From SHWC01 sp050173345 (GTDB lineage: Bacteria; Pseudomonadota; Alphaproteobacteria; UBA828), in contig JBFXKW010000014.1 of assembly GCA_050173345.1 (NCBI GenBank), positions 1 to 64,000 of the forward strand: 64,000 nucleotides of DNA, in the 5' to 3' direction. The notes beneath the pieces were generated by a model. That model was not told the DNA's origin. It made no database searches and saw nothing but the letters and a program-made list of their open reading frames with translations. Shown here piece by piece: positions 1 through 8,241 of this stretch (its first letter is position 1; every line of letters starts with the position of its first letter). The position numbers and the translations under genes were made by a program.

Positions 1-47
1 GGATCCGATCCCATTCGTCATCGCTGAGCCAAAATAGCTTCCGAGCC

Positions 48-80
48 ATTCAAGCCTCCATTCCAGATGAAGGCTTGAAT
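48..80. other. Inverted repeat (possible hairpin) upstream of first gene
   Basis: Ten-base arms ATTCAAGCCT (48-57) and AGGCTTGAAT (71-80) are perfect reverse complements around a 13-base spacer, with three further inner pairs (CAT/ATG) after one mismatch. No clear T-run follows on either side. It may be the 3' hairpin of a gene lying left of the window or an operator for the gene starting at 159. The sequence alone does not decide. Confidence 0.4.
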
Positions 81-158
81 CACACTCTCGCCTCCGGCGG
101 AATCCCTTAATTGAGTACAGAGCCTAGCGCCCCTCGCCGAACGCCACAGGAGCACCGC

Positions 159-1196
159 ATGAGCGACGCTGCAACAAGCGCCAACAAGCTGATCGTGATC
201 GGCGAGAACATCCATACGACGCGCGTGCTGCAGCGCAAGGGGCCGCGCATCGCCACCGTCGGCGACAAGGAGGTGATCAAGTTCACCACGGCCGGCGGCG
301 AGGAGAAGGTGCTGACCGTCCCGGATTCGGCAAAGAAGGGCCAGGACTGGGAGCAGGGCCGGGTCAAGCACGTCAAGGCGGCGATCGACGCCGCGATGGA
401 GGGCGGGCCCGAGGCCGCGCTCGGCATCGAATTCCTGCACGGCATGGCGGCGAGCCAGGAGCGCAACGGCGCGCATTTCCTCGACCTCAACGTCGACGAG
501 ATCTCGCTCAAGGCCGAGGGCCAGCAGGCCGCGATGGCCTGGCTGGTCAGGACGATGGAAGGGCTGACCGGCCTGCCGCTCTCGATCGATTCGTCGAGCG
601 TCGAGGTGATCGAGGCGGGCTTCAAGGCGCTCTCCGGCAAGGGGCCGCGCACCATGCTGAACTCGGCCTCGCAGGAGCGGCTCGACGCGCTCGACCTCGC
701 CAAGGCGTATAACGCGCCGGTGGTGATCACGGCGGCCGGCGAGAAGGGCATGCCCGACGGCGTCGAGCCGCGCGTCGCCAATGCCACCATCATGGTCGAG
801 GCCGCGCAGAAGCGCGGCATCCCGCTCGCCGACCTCTATATCGACCCGCTGATCTTCCCGGTTTCGGTCGATACCGCCTACGGGCCGCACAGCCTCGATG
901 CCATCCGCGCCATGCGCGAGAAGTTCGGCCCCGAGATCCACATCACCGGCGGCATGAGCAACGTCTCGTTCGGCATCCCGAGCCGACGGCTGATCAACGA
1001 GGTCTTCCTGGTGCTCGCGGCGGAGGCCGGCGCGGATTCCGCGATCATGGACCCGGTGGTCAGTAACCCGGCCAACCTCGCGAAGCTCGATCGCTCGACC
1101 CCGGCCTGGAAGCTCGCCGAGGACGTCATCCTCGATCGCGACCGGCACTGCCGGGCCTATCTCAAGGCTTGGCGCAAGGGCGAACTCAAGGCATAG
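159..1196 (+). CDS. Pterin-binding (DHPS / methyltetrahydrofolate methyltransferase-like) enzyme
   Basis: This is a 345-residue protein with a single pterin-binding TIM-barrel. I read the fold from the early strand LIVIGENIHT, the central FLDLNVDEIS where dihydropteroate synthases and MeTr enzymes bind the pterin, LSIDSSS, and the late glycine-rich ITGGMSNVSFG. That last motif resembles corrinoid-dependent methyltetrahydrofolate methyltransferases more than folate-synthesis FolP. The start at 159 was chosen because AGGAG lies 8 bases upstream and the conserved part begins just after it; an in-frame ATG at 111 would add 16 unlikely residues. A C1-transfer role is likely, but the acceptor is unknown and no corrinoid protein is adjacent. 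The next gene starts 38 bases downstream on the same strand. Confidence 0.75.
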   Translation: MSDAATSANKLIVIGENIHTTRVLQRKGPRIATVGDKEVIKFTTAGGEEKVLTVPDSAKKGQDWEQGRVKHVKAAIDAAMEGGPEAALGIEFLHGMAASQERNGAHFLDLNVDEISLKAEGQQAAMAWLVRTMEGLTGLPLSIDSSSVEVIEAGFKALSGKGPRTMLNSASQERLDALDLAKAYNAPVVITAAGEKGMPDGVEPRVANATIMVEAAQKRGIPLADLYIDPLIFPVSVDTAYGPHSLDAIRAMREKFGPEIHITGGMSNVSFGIPSRRLINEVFLVLAAEAGADSAIMDPVVSNPANLAKLDRSTPAWKLAEDVILDRDRHCRAYLKAWRKGELKA

Positions 1197-1234
1197 ATAC
1201 GCCCCCGTTCGGCGCCGCAGAGGAGGGCGAGCCG

Positions 1235-2176
1235 ATGACCGAGGCCGTGCCCGTGCGCTGGCGCGCCGGGCCGATGTGGCTGCCGACCGCGCTGCTGCTG
1301 ATCGGCGGCATCGCCTATGGCAGCATGTTCTCGGCTAACAAGACCGCGGTCGATGCCGGTCTGCCGGTCACCGCCTATGCGTTCTGGCAGGCGCTGTTCG
1401 CCGCCGTCATCATGCTGATCGGCGCCGCGCTCGGCCGCGATGTGCCGCGCTTCAACCCGAGCGCGCTCAAACTATACGCCGTCGTGGCGCTCACCGGCTT
1501 CGTCGGGCCGCAGCTCATCTTCTCCTCGGTCGCGCACAAGGTGCCGCCCGGCGTGCTGACGCTGATCGTCGCCCTGGTGCCGACCACGACCTATGTGCTC
1601 TCGCTCGTCATGCGGATGGACCGCTTCCGCTGGCTCAACGTCGCTGGCGTCGCGCTCGGCTTCGGCGGGATCCTCCTGATCGTGCTGCCGAGCGGCAGCC
1701 TGCCCGACCCCGGCGCCGCGCTCTGGGTCGTCTTCGCCTTGCTCGTGCCGGTCTCGGCCGCCATCAACAACGTGGCGGGCGAGCGGCTGACACCCCCCAA
1801 GTCGAGCACCTTCGCGATGGCCGGTGCCATGCTGCTGGTCGCCGCCGCGCTGCTCTTCGTCGTGATGCTGGCGCGCGATGGCCTGGTGCTGGTCACCGAC
1901 CACGGCACCGGCGGCGTTACCGCCGTGCTGTGGGCGACCGCGGCGCAGGCGGTCACCTATGCCTGCTTCTTCGAGATCATCAGGCGGGCCGGCGCGCTCT
2001 TCTTCGCGCTGCTCAACTATGTGGTGGTCGCGGCCGGTCTCTTCTGGGCGAGCATCCTGTTCGGCAACCAGCTCACGCTCTGGGTCTGGCTCGCGGTCAT
2101 CCTGCTCGCCGTCAGCCTCGCCCTGACCAATATCGGGACCGCCCGGGCGCTGCGCGAACGCGCCCGGGCCAATTAG
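1235..2176 (+). CDS. EamA-family (DMT) inner-membrane transporter
   Basis: The product has 313 residues and about ten hydrophobic segments in two similar halves, the usual layout of EamA/RhaT-type drug/metabolite transporters. Examples are LLLIGGIAYGSMFSANK near the N-terminus and LWVVFALLVPVSAAINNVAG in the middle. Such proteins export small metabolites or amino acids. The start at 1235 follows a good ribosome site (AGGAGGG, 1221-1227); an upstream in-frame start at 1169 would overlap the previous gene. Its substrate cannot be told from sequence. It probably forms a two-gene unit with the pterin-binding enzyme upstream. Confidence 0.8.
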   Translation: MTEAVPVRWRAGPMWLPTALLLIGGIAYGSMFSANKTAVDAGLPVTAYAFWQALFAAVIMLIGAALGRDVPRFNPSALKLYAVVALTGFVGPQLIFSSVAHKVPPGVLTLIVALVPTTTYVLSLVMRMDRFRWLNVAGVALGFGGILLIVLPSGSLPDPGAALWVVFALLVPVSAAINNVAGERLTPPKSSTFAMAGAMLLVAAALLFVVMLARDGLVLVTDHGTGGVTAVLWATAAQAVTYACFFEIIRRAGALFFALLNYVVVAAGLFWASILFGNQLTLWVWLAVILLAVSLALTNIGTARALRERARAN

Positions 2177-2266
2177 CGGCCGCAGGGTGTATTAAGGCCC
2201 CCTTAGTCCTTTTTCTGTAGCAGACGGGCACGTACCGGTCGTTTCGGGCGATCGAAAGGAATATTC

Positions 2267-2413
2267 GTGCCTGTTCCCCGCCTTCCCGGAACCGCGCCTC
2301 GTGCGGCGGCGGCGCCTGTCGTGCACCGCGGCCGCGCACGCGTGAACGCCCGATACATCGGGGCGGCCCCGGCGGGAGCAGCGGCGGCGGTCGCCGCGGG
2401 CGGCTTGGCATGA
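2267..2413 (+). CDS. Possible 48-residue upstream ORF coupled to hybrid kinase
   Basis: A GTG start at 2267 lies 6 bases after AAAGGA (2255-2260), and the frame runs 48 codons to a TGA that overlaps the kinase ATG as ATGA (2410-2413). The peptide is Ala/Pro/Arg-rich with no recognisable domain and no clear membrane segment. Composition bias alone could keep such a short frame open in GC-rich DNA, so this is tentative. If real, its translation would deliver ribosomes straight onto the kinase start, which has no good ribosome site of its own. Confidence 0.3.
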   Translation: MPVPRLPGTAPRAAAAPVVHRGRARVNARYIGAAPAGAAAAVAAGGLA

Positions 2414-5100
2414 TCCGCCTCAGGCTGCGCGACAAGATCCTGCTGCTCAGCACGCTCGGCGTGATCCTGCCGACCGCGCTGTTCGGCATCATCGCGCATC
2501 AGCGCACGGCCGATGAGTTCCAGGCCGAATCGCGGCACCACCTCGAATACGCCATGCAGGTCACCGAGGACGAGGTCGAGGCGGTGATCGCGGATTCCGG
2601 GAACGGCGTGGCCCTGCTCAGCCGGCTCGACATCTTCCAGGTCATGCTGGCCGAGGGCAGCTTCGGCTACACCCCGATGATGCTCAAGGGCATGCTCGAC
2701 AGCCGCACCATCTATGACGGGCTGATCGTCATCGATGCCGAGGGCGTCGTGGTCGCCGCCACCGACGAGCGTCTCATCGGCCTCGGCGCGAACGGCCTGA
2801 ACGCGGCCCGGTTCGCCCTGGCCGGCCAGATGTTCACCGGCAGCGCGAACGGCTTCTTCGATCCGCTCGAAATCCGCATCGTGTCGGCCGCACCGATCTT
2901 CGACCGTGCCGACCCGAAGCGCGCGGTCGGCGCGCTCATCGGCGTGCTCAACTGGGACGTCGTGCCGGCGGCCCTTGACGACACGCTGAACAACCGCCAG
3001 GAGCACGGCTTCGGGCTCGATCTCGTCCTGGTGCGCCCTTCCGACGGGCGCGTGCTCTATGCGACGGAACAAAGCGCCGCCATCGGCGAGGCGGCGCCCT
3101 CGCTCGTCGATGCGCCCTCGGCGCAGATCTTTTCCCGGAAGCTGGGCGACGATGCGACCTACCTGATGGCCAAGGGCGAGGTCACGATCGGCCTCGGCGC
3201 GAACCGCGAGGCGTGGGTGGTGCTGGCCGGCGTGCCGGAGGACGAGATATACGCGGCGAGCAACATGCTCGGCCGGCAGTTCTTCTGGATCGGCCTGCTC
3301 GTGGCGTGCGCCGTCCTCATGCTCGCCTGGCATTTCGCCCGCACGCTCAACCGGCCGATCAGCCAGATGACCGAGGCGATGACCCGCCTCGCCGCGGGCG
3401 AGAAGGACGTGCCGGTGCCGGTCTACCGCTGCCGCGACGAGATCGGCGTCATGGCATCATCGTTCGCCGTGTTCAAGCAGACCGCGCTCGATCTCGCCGA
3501 CGCCAAGGAGGCGGCCGACGCCGCGAGCCGGGCCAAGTCGCTCTTCCTCGCCAATATGAGTCACGAGATTCGCACGCCGCTCAACGGCGTGCTCGGCATG
3601 CTCGAGCTCCTGCTGAGCGGCGCGCTCGGCGGGCAGCAGCGGCGCTATGCGGAAACCGCGCACCGCGCCGGCGACCATCTGCTGCGTATCCTCAATGACG
3701 TGCTCGATCTCTCGAAGGTCGAGGCCGGCAAGCTGCAATTCTCGGTCGAGGACTTCAACCTGCGCACGCTGCTCGACGACGTGGCGACATCTTACGGCCA
3801 GCTTCTCGATCGCCGGCCGATCGAGGTGCACGCCTGCATCGGTCCGGCCGTGCCGAGCTTCGTGCGCGGCGACCCGCACCGGCTGCGCCAGGTGCTGAGC
3901 AACCTGATGGGCAACGCCGGCAAGTTCACGAGCTTGGGCGAGATCGTGCTGAGCGCCGACCTGGTCGAGGCCGGGGCGGAGCATGTCGTCGTCCGCATCG
4001 CCGTCAAGGATACCGGCATCGGCATCACGGAGGAGCAGCGTCGGCGCATCTTCGAGCCGTTCGCCCAGGCCGACGCCTCGACCACGCGCCGCTACGGCGG
4101 CACCGGCCTCGGCCTCGCCATCTCGCGCCGCCTGGTCGAGATGATGGGCGGCACGCTCGATGCGAGCGGTGCGCCCGGCATCGGCGCCACGTTCTTCTTC
4201 ACCGCGCGCTTTCAGGCGAGTGGCAAGCTGCCGGTGCGCGGCGGCGCGCTCGAGGCCAAGGTTGGCGCCGAGCCGTCGCGCCGTCCGCCCGCCGCGGCGG
4301 AAAGCACCGCCGCTGCCCTGCCGGTCCTCCTGGTCGAGGACAATCCGATGAACCAGCAGGTGGCGTGCGAGATGCTGGCGCAGCTCGGCTACGCCGCCGA
4401 GGTCGCCGATGACGGCGCACAGGCGGTCGGGCGCTTCCGCCCCGGCAAGTACGCGCTGGTCCTGATGGACTGCCAGATGCCGGTGATGGACGGCTATGAG
4501 GCGGCGCGCCGGATCGTCGCCAAGGACGACGCCGCGGTGCCGACGCCGATCATCGCGATGACCGCACACGCTCTGCCCGAGGACCGCGAACGCTGCCGCT
4601 TGGAAGGCATGGCCGATCACCTCGCCAAGCCGTTCACCATGGCCGGGCTCGACAGGGTGCTGAGGCGGTGGGCAACGCCGCCGGGCCGCCAACCGGCCAC
4701 CGATAGTGCCGCCGGGCCGGCGCCCGCGCCCTGCTTCGACCGGAACGCGCTCGCGGCGCTGCGGGCGGTCCAGACGCCGGGCATCGCGCCGCTCGCCGAG
4801 CGCGCGGCGGAGACGTTTTTCGCGAGCGCGCCGGGGCTCCTGAGCGCGTTCGAGCAGGGCCTCGCCGCCGGCGATGCGGTTTCGGCGCGCCGCGCGGTGC
4901 ACACCCTGAAATCGAGCAGCGCCTGCCTCGGCCTGATCCAGGTGGCGGCGCTCTCGAAGGCGCTCGAAATGGGCTGCGCAGAGGGCGCTCTCGAAAACGT
5001 TAAGTCGCGGATTTTCGAGCTGAAACAGGCGCTGGAGGCCGGTATCCGGGCGCTTCGCGCCGAGCTCGCGGCGGGCCATGCCGCGGCGCCGGCCCGCTAG
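2410..5100 (+). CDS. Hybrid sensor histidine kinase with receiver and HPt domains
   Basis: This 896-residue inner-membrane sensor should phosphorylate itself and relay phosphate through its own receiver and phosphotransfer domains. In order: a membrane segment at about 10-30; a periplasmic region to about 290, probably a Cache-type sensor; a second membrane segment (FFWIGLLVACAVLMLAWHF); a HAMP linker at about 310-365; a HisKA domain with H385 in ANMSHEIRTPLNGV; and an ATPase domain with DTGIGI and GGTGLGLAIS. A receiver follows with phospho-acceptor D687 in LMDCQMPVMDGY, then a C-terminal HPt with H831 in AVHTLKSSS. No DNA-binding output domain is present, so an external response regulator must exist. 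The second kinase gene lies 141 bases downstream. Confidence 0.9.
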   Translation: MIRLRLRDKILLLSTLGVILPTALFGIIAHQRTADEFQAESRHHLEYAMQVTEDEVEAVIADSGNGVALLSRLDIFQVMLAEGSFGYTPMMLKGMLDSRTIYDGLIVIDAEGVVVAATDERLIGLGANGLNAARFALAGQMFTGSANGFFDPLEIRIVSAAPIFDRADPKRAVGALIGVLNWDVVPAALDDTLNNRQEHGFGLDLVLVRPSDGRVLYATEQSAAIGEAAPSLVDAPSAQIFSRKLGDDATYLMAKGEVTIGLGANREAWVVLAGVPEDEIYAASNMLGRQFFWIGLLVACAVLMLAWHFARTLNRPISQMTEAMTRLAAGEKDVPVPVYRCRDEIGVMASSFAVFKQTALDLADAKEAADAASRAKSLFLANMSHEIRTPLNGVLGMLELLLSGALGGQQRRYAETAHRAGDHLLRILNDVLDLSKVEAGKLQFSVEDFNLRTLLDDVATSYGQLLDRRPIEVHACIGPAVPSFVRGDPHRLRQVLSNLMGNAGKFTSLGEIVLSADLVEAGAEHVVVRIAVKDTGIGITEEQRRRIFEPFAQADASTTRRYGGTGLGLAISRRLVEMMGGTLDASGAPGIGATFFFTARFQASGKLPVRGGALEAKVGAEPSRRPPAAAESTAAALPVLLVEDNPMNQQVACEMLAQLGYAAEVADDGAQAVGRFRPGKYALVLMDCQMPVMDGYEAARRIVAKDDAAVPTPIIAMTAHALPEDRERCRLEGMADHLAKPFTMAGLDRVLRRWATPPGRQPATDSAAGPAPAPCFDRNALAALRAVQTPGIAPLAERAAETFFASAPGLLSAFEQGLAAGDAVSARRAVHTLKSSSACLGLIQVAALSKALEMGCAEGALENVKSRIFELKQALEAGIRALRAELAAGHAAAPAR

Positions 5101-5104
5101 GGCG

Positions 5105-5145
5105 TTGACAGTGTTGACTTCGACGATGATCGTATCGGGTATTGT
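5105..5145 (+). promoter_or_regulatory. Putative promoter/operator upstream of second kinase
   Basis: TTGACA (5105-5110) and TTGACT (5114-5119) are possible -35 hexamers, with an AT-richer GGTATTGTAA about 18-20 bases after the second. The palindrome ACGAT-G-ATCGT (5123-5133) lies between them and could bind a regulator. The -10 match is weak, so this is a candidate only. Confidence 0.3.
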
Positions 5146-5241
5146 AAACGCGATCGCAGGACTATCGGCGTCCGTGGCGCTGCCCGCGATCGGGAAAATC
5201 AGCCAATATCAAGCGCCGCCGCGGCCTGGAACGACAGAATA

Positions 5242-6456
5242 ATGAGCGCCTCGAACCCGGTTTCCACGAAGCGATCGCCGCTGGCGGCGCAGCCTGCCGG
5301 GTCGCGCGGCGAGGGCCCGCCCGAGGCCGCGCTGCGGCCGCCGAGAGCGCTGCTCGCCGAGGACGACCCGACGCAGCGCCTGATCCTGCACGAGTGCGTG
5401 GCCGGCGCCGGCTTCGAGGTGATCGACGCCTCGGACGGCGCCGAAGCGCTCGAGCTTGCCAACACGGTCGAGCCGGACGTGATCCTGCTCGACATCGTGA
5501 TGCCGAAGATGACCGGTTTCGAGGTCTGCGCGGCAGTGCGCCGGAACGACCGGCTGTCGAGCGTGCCGATCCTGATCATGACCGGGCTCGACGACGAGGC
5601 GTCGATCGCGCGCGCCTTCGAGGTCGGCGCGACCGACTTCCTGACCAAGCCGATCAACTGGCGCCTGATCCATCACCGTCTCAAGTTCATCGCGCGCATC
5701 GGCCTGATGGAGCGCGAGCTGCGCGCCTCCAAGGAGCAGTCGGACGCGGCCAATATCGCGAAGGCGAACTTCATCGCCAATATGAGCCACGAGCTGCGCA
5801 CGCCGCTGAATGCCATCATCGGTTTCTCCGACGTCATCCTGAGCGAGGTGTTCGGCCCGATCGGCAATCCCTCCTACAAGGAATATCTCGTCGACATCAA
5901 GAAGAGCGGCAAGCACCTGCTCGACCTGATCTCGGACATCCTGGAATGGTCCAAGCTCGAGGCCGGCGCGTCGCGCTTCCGCTACGAGGAGATCAAGCTG
6001 CGCGACCTGGTCGAGCAGTGCAGCCGGATGATCACGCCGATCGCCGAGAGCCGGGGCATCGCGGTCAACGCCCGCGCCGACGACCTCGCGCTCTCGCTCG
6101 ATGTGCGCGCCACCAAGCAGATCCTGATCAACCTCTTGTCGAACGCGGTCAAGTTCTCGGTCGACGGCGGCACCGTCGAGATCGCAGGCAGCCGGGGCAA
6201 GGATGGCTTCGCCGTGATCGAGGTCAGCGATTCGGGCGTCGGCATCCCGGCCGACAAGATCAGCGAGGTGACGCGGCCGTTCTACCAGGTCGATGACGGG
6301 CTCAGCCGCACCCACGAAGGCACCGGCCTCGGCCTCGCCATCGCCTCGCAGCTCCTCGCGCTGCTCGGCGGCCGGCTCGAGATCGAGAGCCGGATCGGCG
6401 AGGGCACCCGCGTCGCCGTCCACCTCCCGCTCGAGCCGAAGACCGCCGCGGCCTGA
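5242..6456 (+). CDS. Receiver-histidine kinase fusion (soluble two-component protein)
   Basis: The product has 404 residues and no membrane segment, so it is cytoplasmic. An N-terminal receiver (about 37-155) carries the acidic pair in AEDDPTQR and phospho-acceptor D84 in LLDIVMPKM. A HisKA domain has H183 in ANMSHELRTPLNA, and an ATPase domain ends with DSGVGI and EGTGLGLAIA. The receiver-first order means it can accept phosphate from another kinase, plausibly the membrane hybrid kinase directly upstream, and adjust its own kinase activity. The first 30 residues are a Pro/Ala-rich linker. Neither gene nor neighbours reveal the signal sensed. Confidence 0.88.
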   Translation: MSASNPVSTKRSPLAAQPAGSRGEGPPEAALRPPRALLAEDDPTQRLILHECVAGAGFEVIDASDGAEALELANTVEPDVILLDIVMPKMTGFEVCAAVRRNDRLSSVPILIMTGLDDEASIARAFEVGATDFLTKPINWRLIHHRLKFIARIGLMERELRASKEQSDAANIAKANFIANMSHELRTPLNAIIGFSDVILSEVFGPIGNPSYKEYLVDIKKSGKHLLDLISDILEWSKLEAGASRFRYEEIKLRDLVEQCSRMITPIAESRGIAVNARADDLALSLDVRATKQILINLLSNAVKFSVDGGTVEIAGSRGKDGFAVIEVSDSGVGIPADKISEVTRPFYQVDDGLSRTHEGTGLGLAIASQLLALLGGRLEIESRIGEGTRVAVHLPLEPKTAAA

Positions 6457-6547
6457 CGCCGGCAACGCGCCGGCGGTTCCCTGTTGCCGTCAGCGCACGT
6501 TCGCGGCAAGAGTGTGCGGCCGTTCGCCTCACCGCTAGCTCGAAAGC

Positions 6548-7642
6548 ATGACCCGGCTCGTCGCCACCTACACCGTCAGGAGCGACGCGCGCTCGATAGA
6601 AGCGCGCGCCGGCATGATCGCGCTCGAGCAGAGCGTCGAGCTGCCGCTCGAGGTGGTCGACGATGCCCGCGTGAAGGACGAGATCGTCGGCCGTATCGAG
6701 GCGATCGAGGATCGCGGCGGCGGCCTGTTCCGTGTCCGCATCGCGCTTGCCGCCTCGACCACGGGCTACGAGGCCGGCCAGCTCTTCAACATGCTGTTCG
6801 GCAACACCTCGATCCATGACGACGTGACGCTCGAAGACGCCGCGCTGCCGGGCGATCTCATCGCCGCGTTCGGCGGGCCGCGCCAGGGCCTCGCCGGGCT
6901 CAGGCGGCGCGCCGGGGCCGGGCAGCGTGCCCTGACCTGCGCCGCGCTCAAGCCGCAGGGGCTGCCTACCGCGGCGCTCGCCGGCATCGCCGGCCGGCTC
7001 GCGGCCGGCGGCGTCGACTTCATCAAGGACGATCACGGCCTCGCCGACCAGGCCTACAGCCCGTTCGCCGAGCGGGTGGCGGCCTGCGCGGCGGCGGTCC
7101 GGGAGGCCAACCGGGCGGGCGGCGGGCGGACCAGCTACCTGCCGAGCCTCTCCGGCGACCTCGACCGGTTGAGGCAACAGGTCGGCCTCGCGCGCGACGA
7201 GGGGCTCGATGCCGTGCTGGTCGCGCCGATGGTGCTCGGCCTGCCCGCGTTTCACGCGCTGGTGCGCGACAACCCGGAGATCGCCTTCATGGCGCATCCC
7301 GCGATGGCGGGCGCCAGCCGCATCGCGCCGCCGCTCCTGCTCGGCCGGCTGTTCCGCCTGCTCGGCGCCGACGCCACGGTCTTTCCCAACCATGGCGGCC
7401 GCTTCGGCTACACGGAAGAGACCTGCCGGCGCCTCGCCGAGGCGGCGCGCGGCGCCTGGGCGGGGCTCGCGCCGTGCGCGCCGGTGCCGGCCGGCGGCAT
7501 GGCGCTGGCGCGCGTGCCCGAGATGCTGGATTTCTACGGCCCGGACACCATTTTCCTGATCGGCGGCAACCTGCTCGCGGCGCGCGAGCGGTTGACCGAG
7601 GAGACCAGGGCGTTCGTCCGGCGCGCCGCCGGCGGCGCGTGA
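6548..7642 (+). CDS. RuBisCO-like protein (Form IV), predicted methylthioribulose-1-P isomerase
   Basis: This 364-residue protein shows the RuBisCO large-chain plan: an N-terminal alpha/beta domain with FNMLFGNTS, then a TIM barrel with LKPQG (K135, the position of catalytic Lys175), GGVDFIKDDHG (K160 aligns with the carbamylated lysine), IAFMAHPAMAG, FPNHGGR and FLIGGNLL. It cannot fix CO2: the third metal-ligand Glu is replaced by His163, the second Lys of KPK by Gln, and the loop-6 lysine motif is absent. Length and the cupin gene directly downstream match the R. rubrum enzyme of the methylthioadenosine-isoprenoid shunt, which isomerises 5-methylthioribulose-1-phosphate. The activity is inferred from this context. 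Confidence 0.82.
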   Translation: MTRLVATYTVRSDARSIEARAGMIALEQSVELPLEVVDDARVKDEIVGRIEAIEDRGGGLFRVRIALAASTTGYEAGQLFNMLFGNTSIHDDVTLEDAALPGDLIAAFGGPRQGLAGLRRRAGAGQRALTCAALKPQGLPTAALAGIAGRLAAGGVDFIKDDHGLADQAYSPFAERVAACAAAVREANRAGGGRTSYLPSLSGDLDRLRQQVGLARDEGLDAVLVAPMVLGLPAFHALVRDNPEIAFMAHPAMAGASRIAPPLLLGRLFRLLGADATVFPNHGGRFGYTEETCRRLAEAARGAWAGLAPCAPVPAGGMALARVPEMLDFYGPDTIFLIGGNLLAARERLTEETRAFVRRAAGGA

Positions 7643-7656
7643 CGGGGACACTGAGT

Positions 7657-8121
7657 ATGGTTCTGCGCGGGCTGATTCGCCGCTTTCGGGAAGCCTTCGA
7701 CTGGGAGGGCGTCGAGCGCATGCCCTACAAGGAGGAGGGCGCCGCGCCGTTCAAGTCGATCAGCCGCCAAGTGCTGTTCAACGACCCGAACCTGAAATGC
7801 GAGCTGCGCTATTTCGAGATGGCGCCGGGCGGCTATTCGACGCTCGAACGCCACGAGCACGTGCACGGCGTCATGATCCTGCGCGGGCGCGGCCGCTGCC
7901 TGCTCGGCGACGAGGTGCGCCCGGTCGCGAGCCATGACCTGGTCACGATCCCGCCGCTGACCTGGCACCAGTTCCGCGCCGACGAGGCCGAGCCGCTCGG
8001 CTTCCTCTGCATGGTCAATGTCGAGCGCGACAAGCCGCGCCTGCCGAGCGAGGCGGAGCTGGCGGCGCTGCGCCGGCGCCCCGAGGTCGCGGCCTTTCTG
8101 GACGGCAGGGCAGGGGCTTAG
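7657..8121 (+). CDS. cupA: Cupin protein, predicted methylthioxylulose-5-P methylsulfurylase (CupA-like)
   Basis: This is a 154-residue single-cupin protein. The first cupin motif carries histidines H66, H68 and H70 in ERHEHVHGV; the second carries H104 in IPPLTWHQF, so a bound metal is likely. It starts 14 bases after the RuBisCO-like gene and is surely cotranscribed. In R. rubrum a cupin partner removes methanethiol from 1-methylthioxylulose-5-phosphate, giving deoxyxylulose-5-phosphate for isoprenoid synthesis. I assign that role here by the shared gene pair and size. A generic sugar-binding cupin is the fallback. ATG 7657 was preferred; longer in-frame starts overlap the upstream gene. 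Confidence 0.72.
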   Translation: MVLRGLIRRFREAFDWEGVERMPYKEEGAAPFKSISRQVLFNDPNLKCELRYFEMAPGGYSTLERHEHVHGVMILRGRGRCLLGDEVRPVASHDLVTIPPLTWHQFRADEAEPLGFLCMVNVERDKPRLPSEAELAALRRRPEVAAFLDGRAGA

Positions 8122-8241
8122 ACCGCGCCGCTAGCCTGTGGGTTTCCTGGTCACCGCCAGGGGGCTGGCGCGACGCGCCATCGGCGTCAGATAATTTAGC
8201 GGCTGCGCAACCCGCTTTTGTCAAATCCCCAGGGAGACCCC

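Noticed and set aside
1..158. A gene or tRNA in the first 158 bases
   Set aside because: Only a hairpin-like inverted repeat is visible; no cloverleaf and no supported frame.
6548..7642. True carbon-fixing RuBisCO
   Set aside because: The metal-ligand Glu, second KPK lysine and loop-6 lysine are missing, and no small subunit or Calvin-cycle gene is present.
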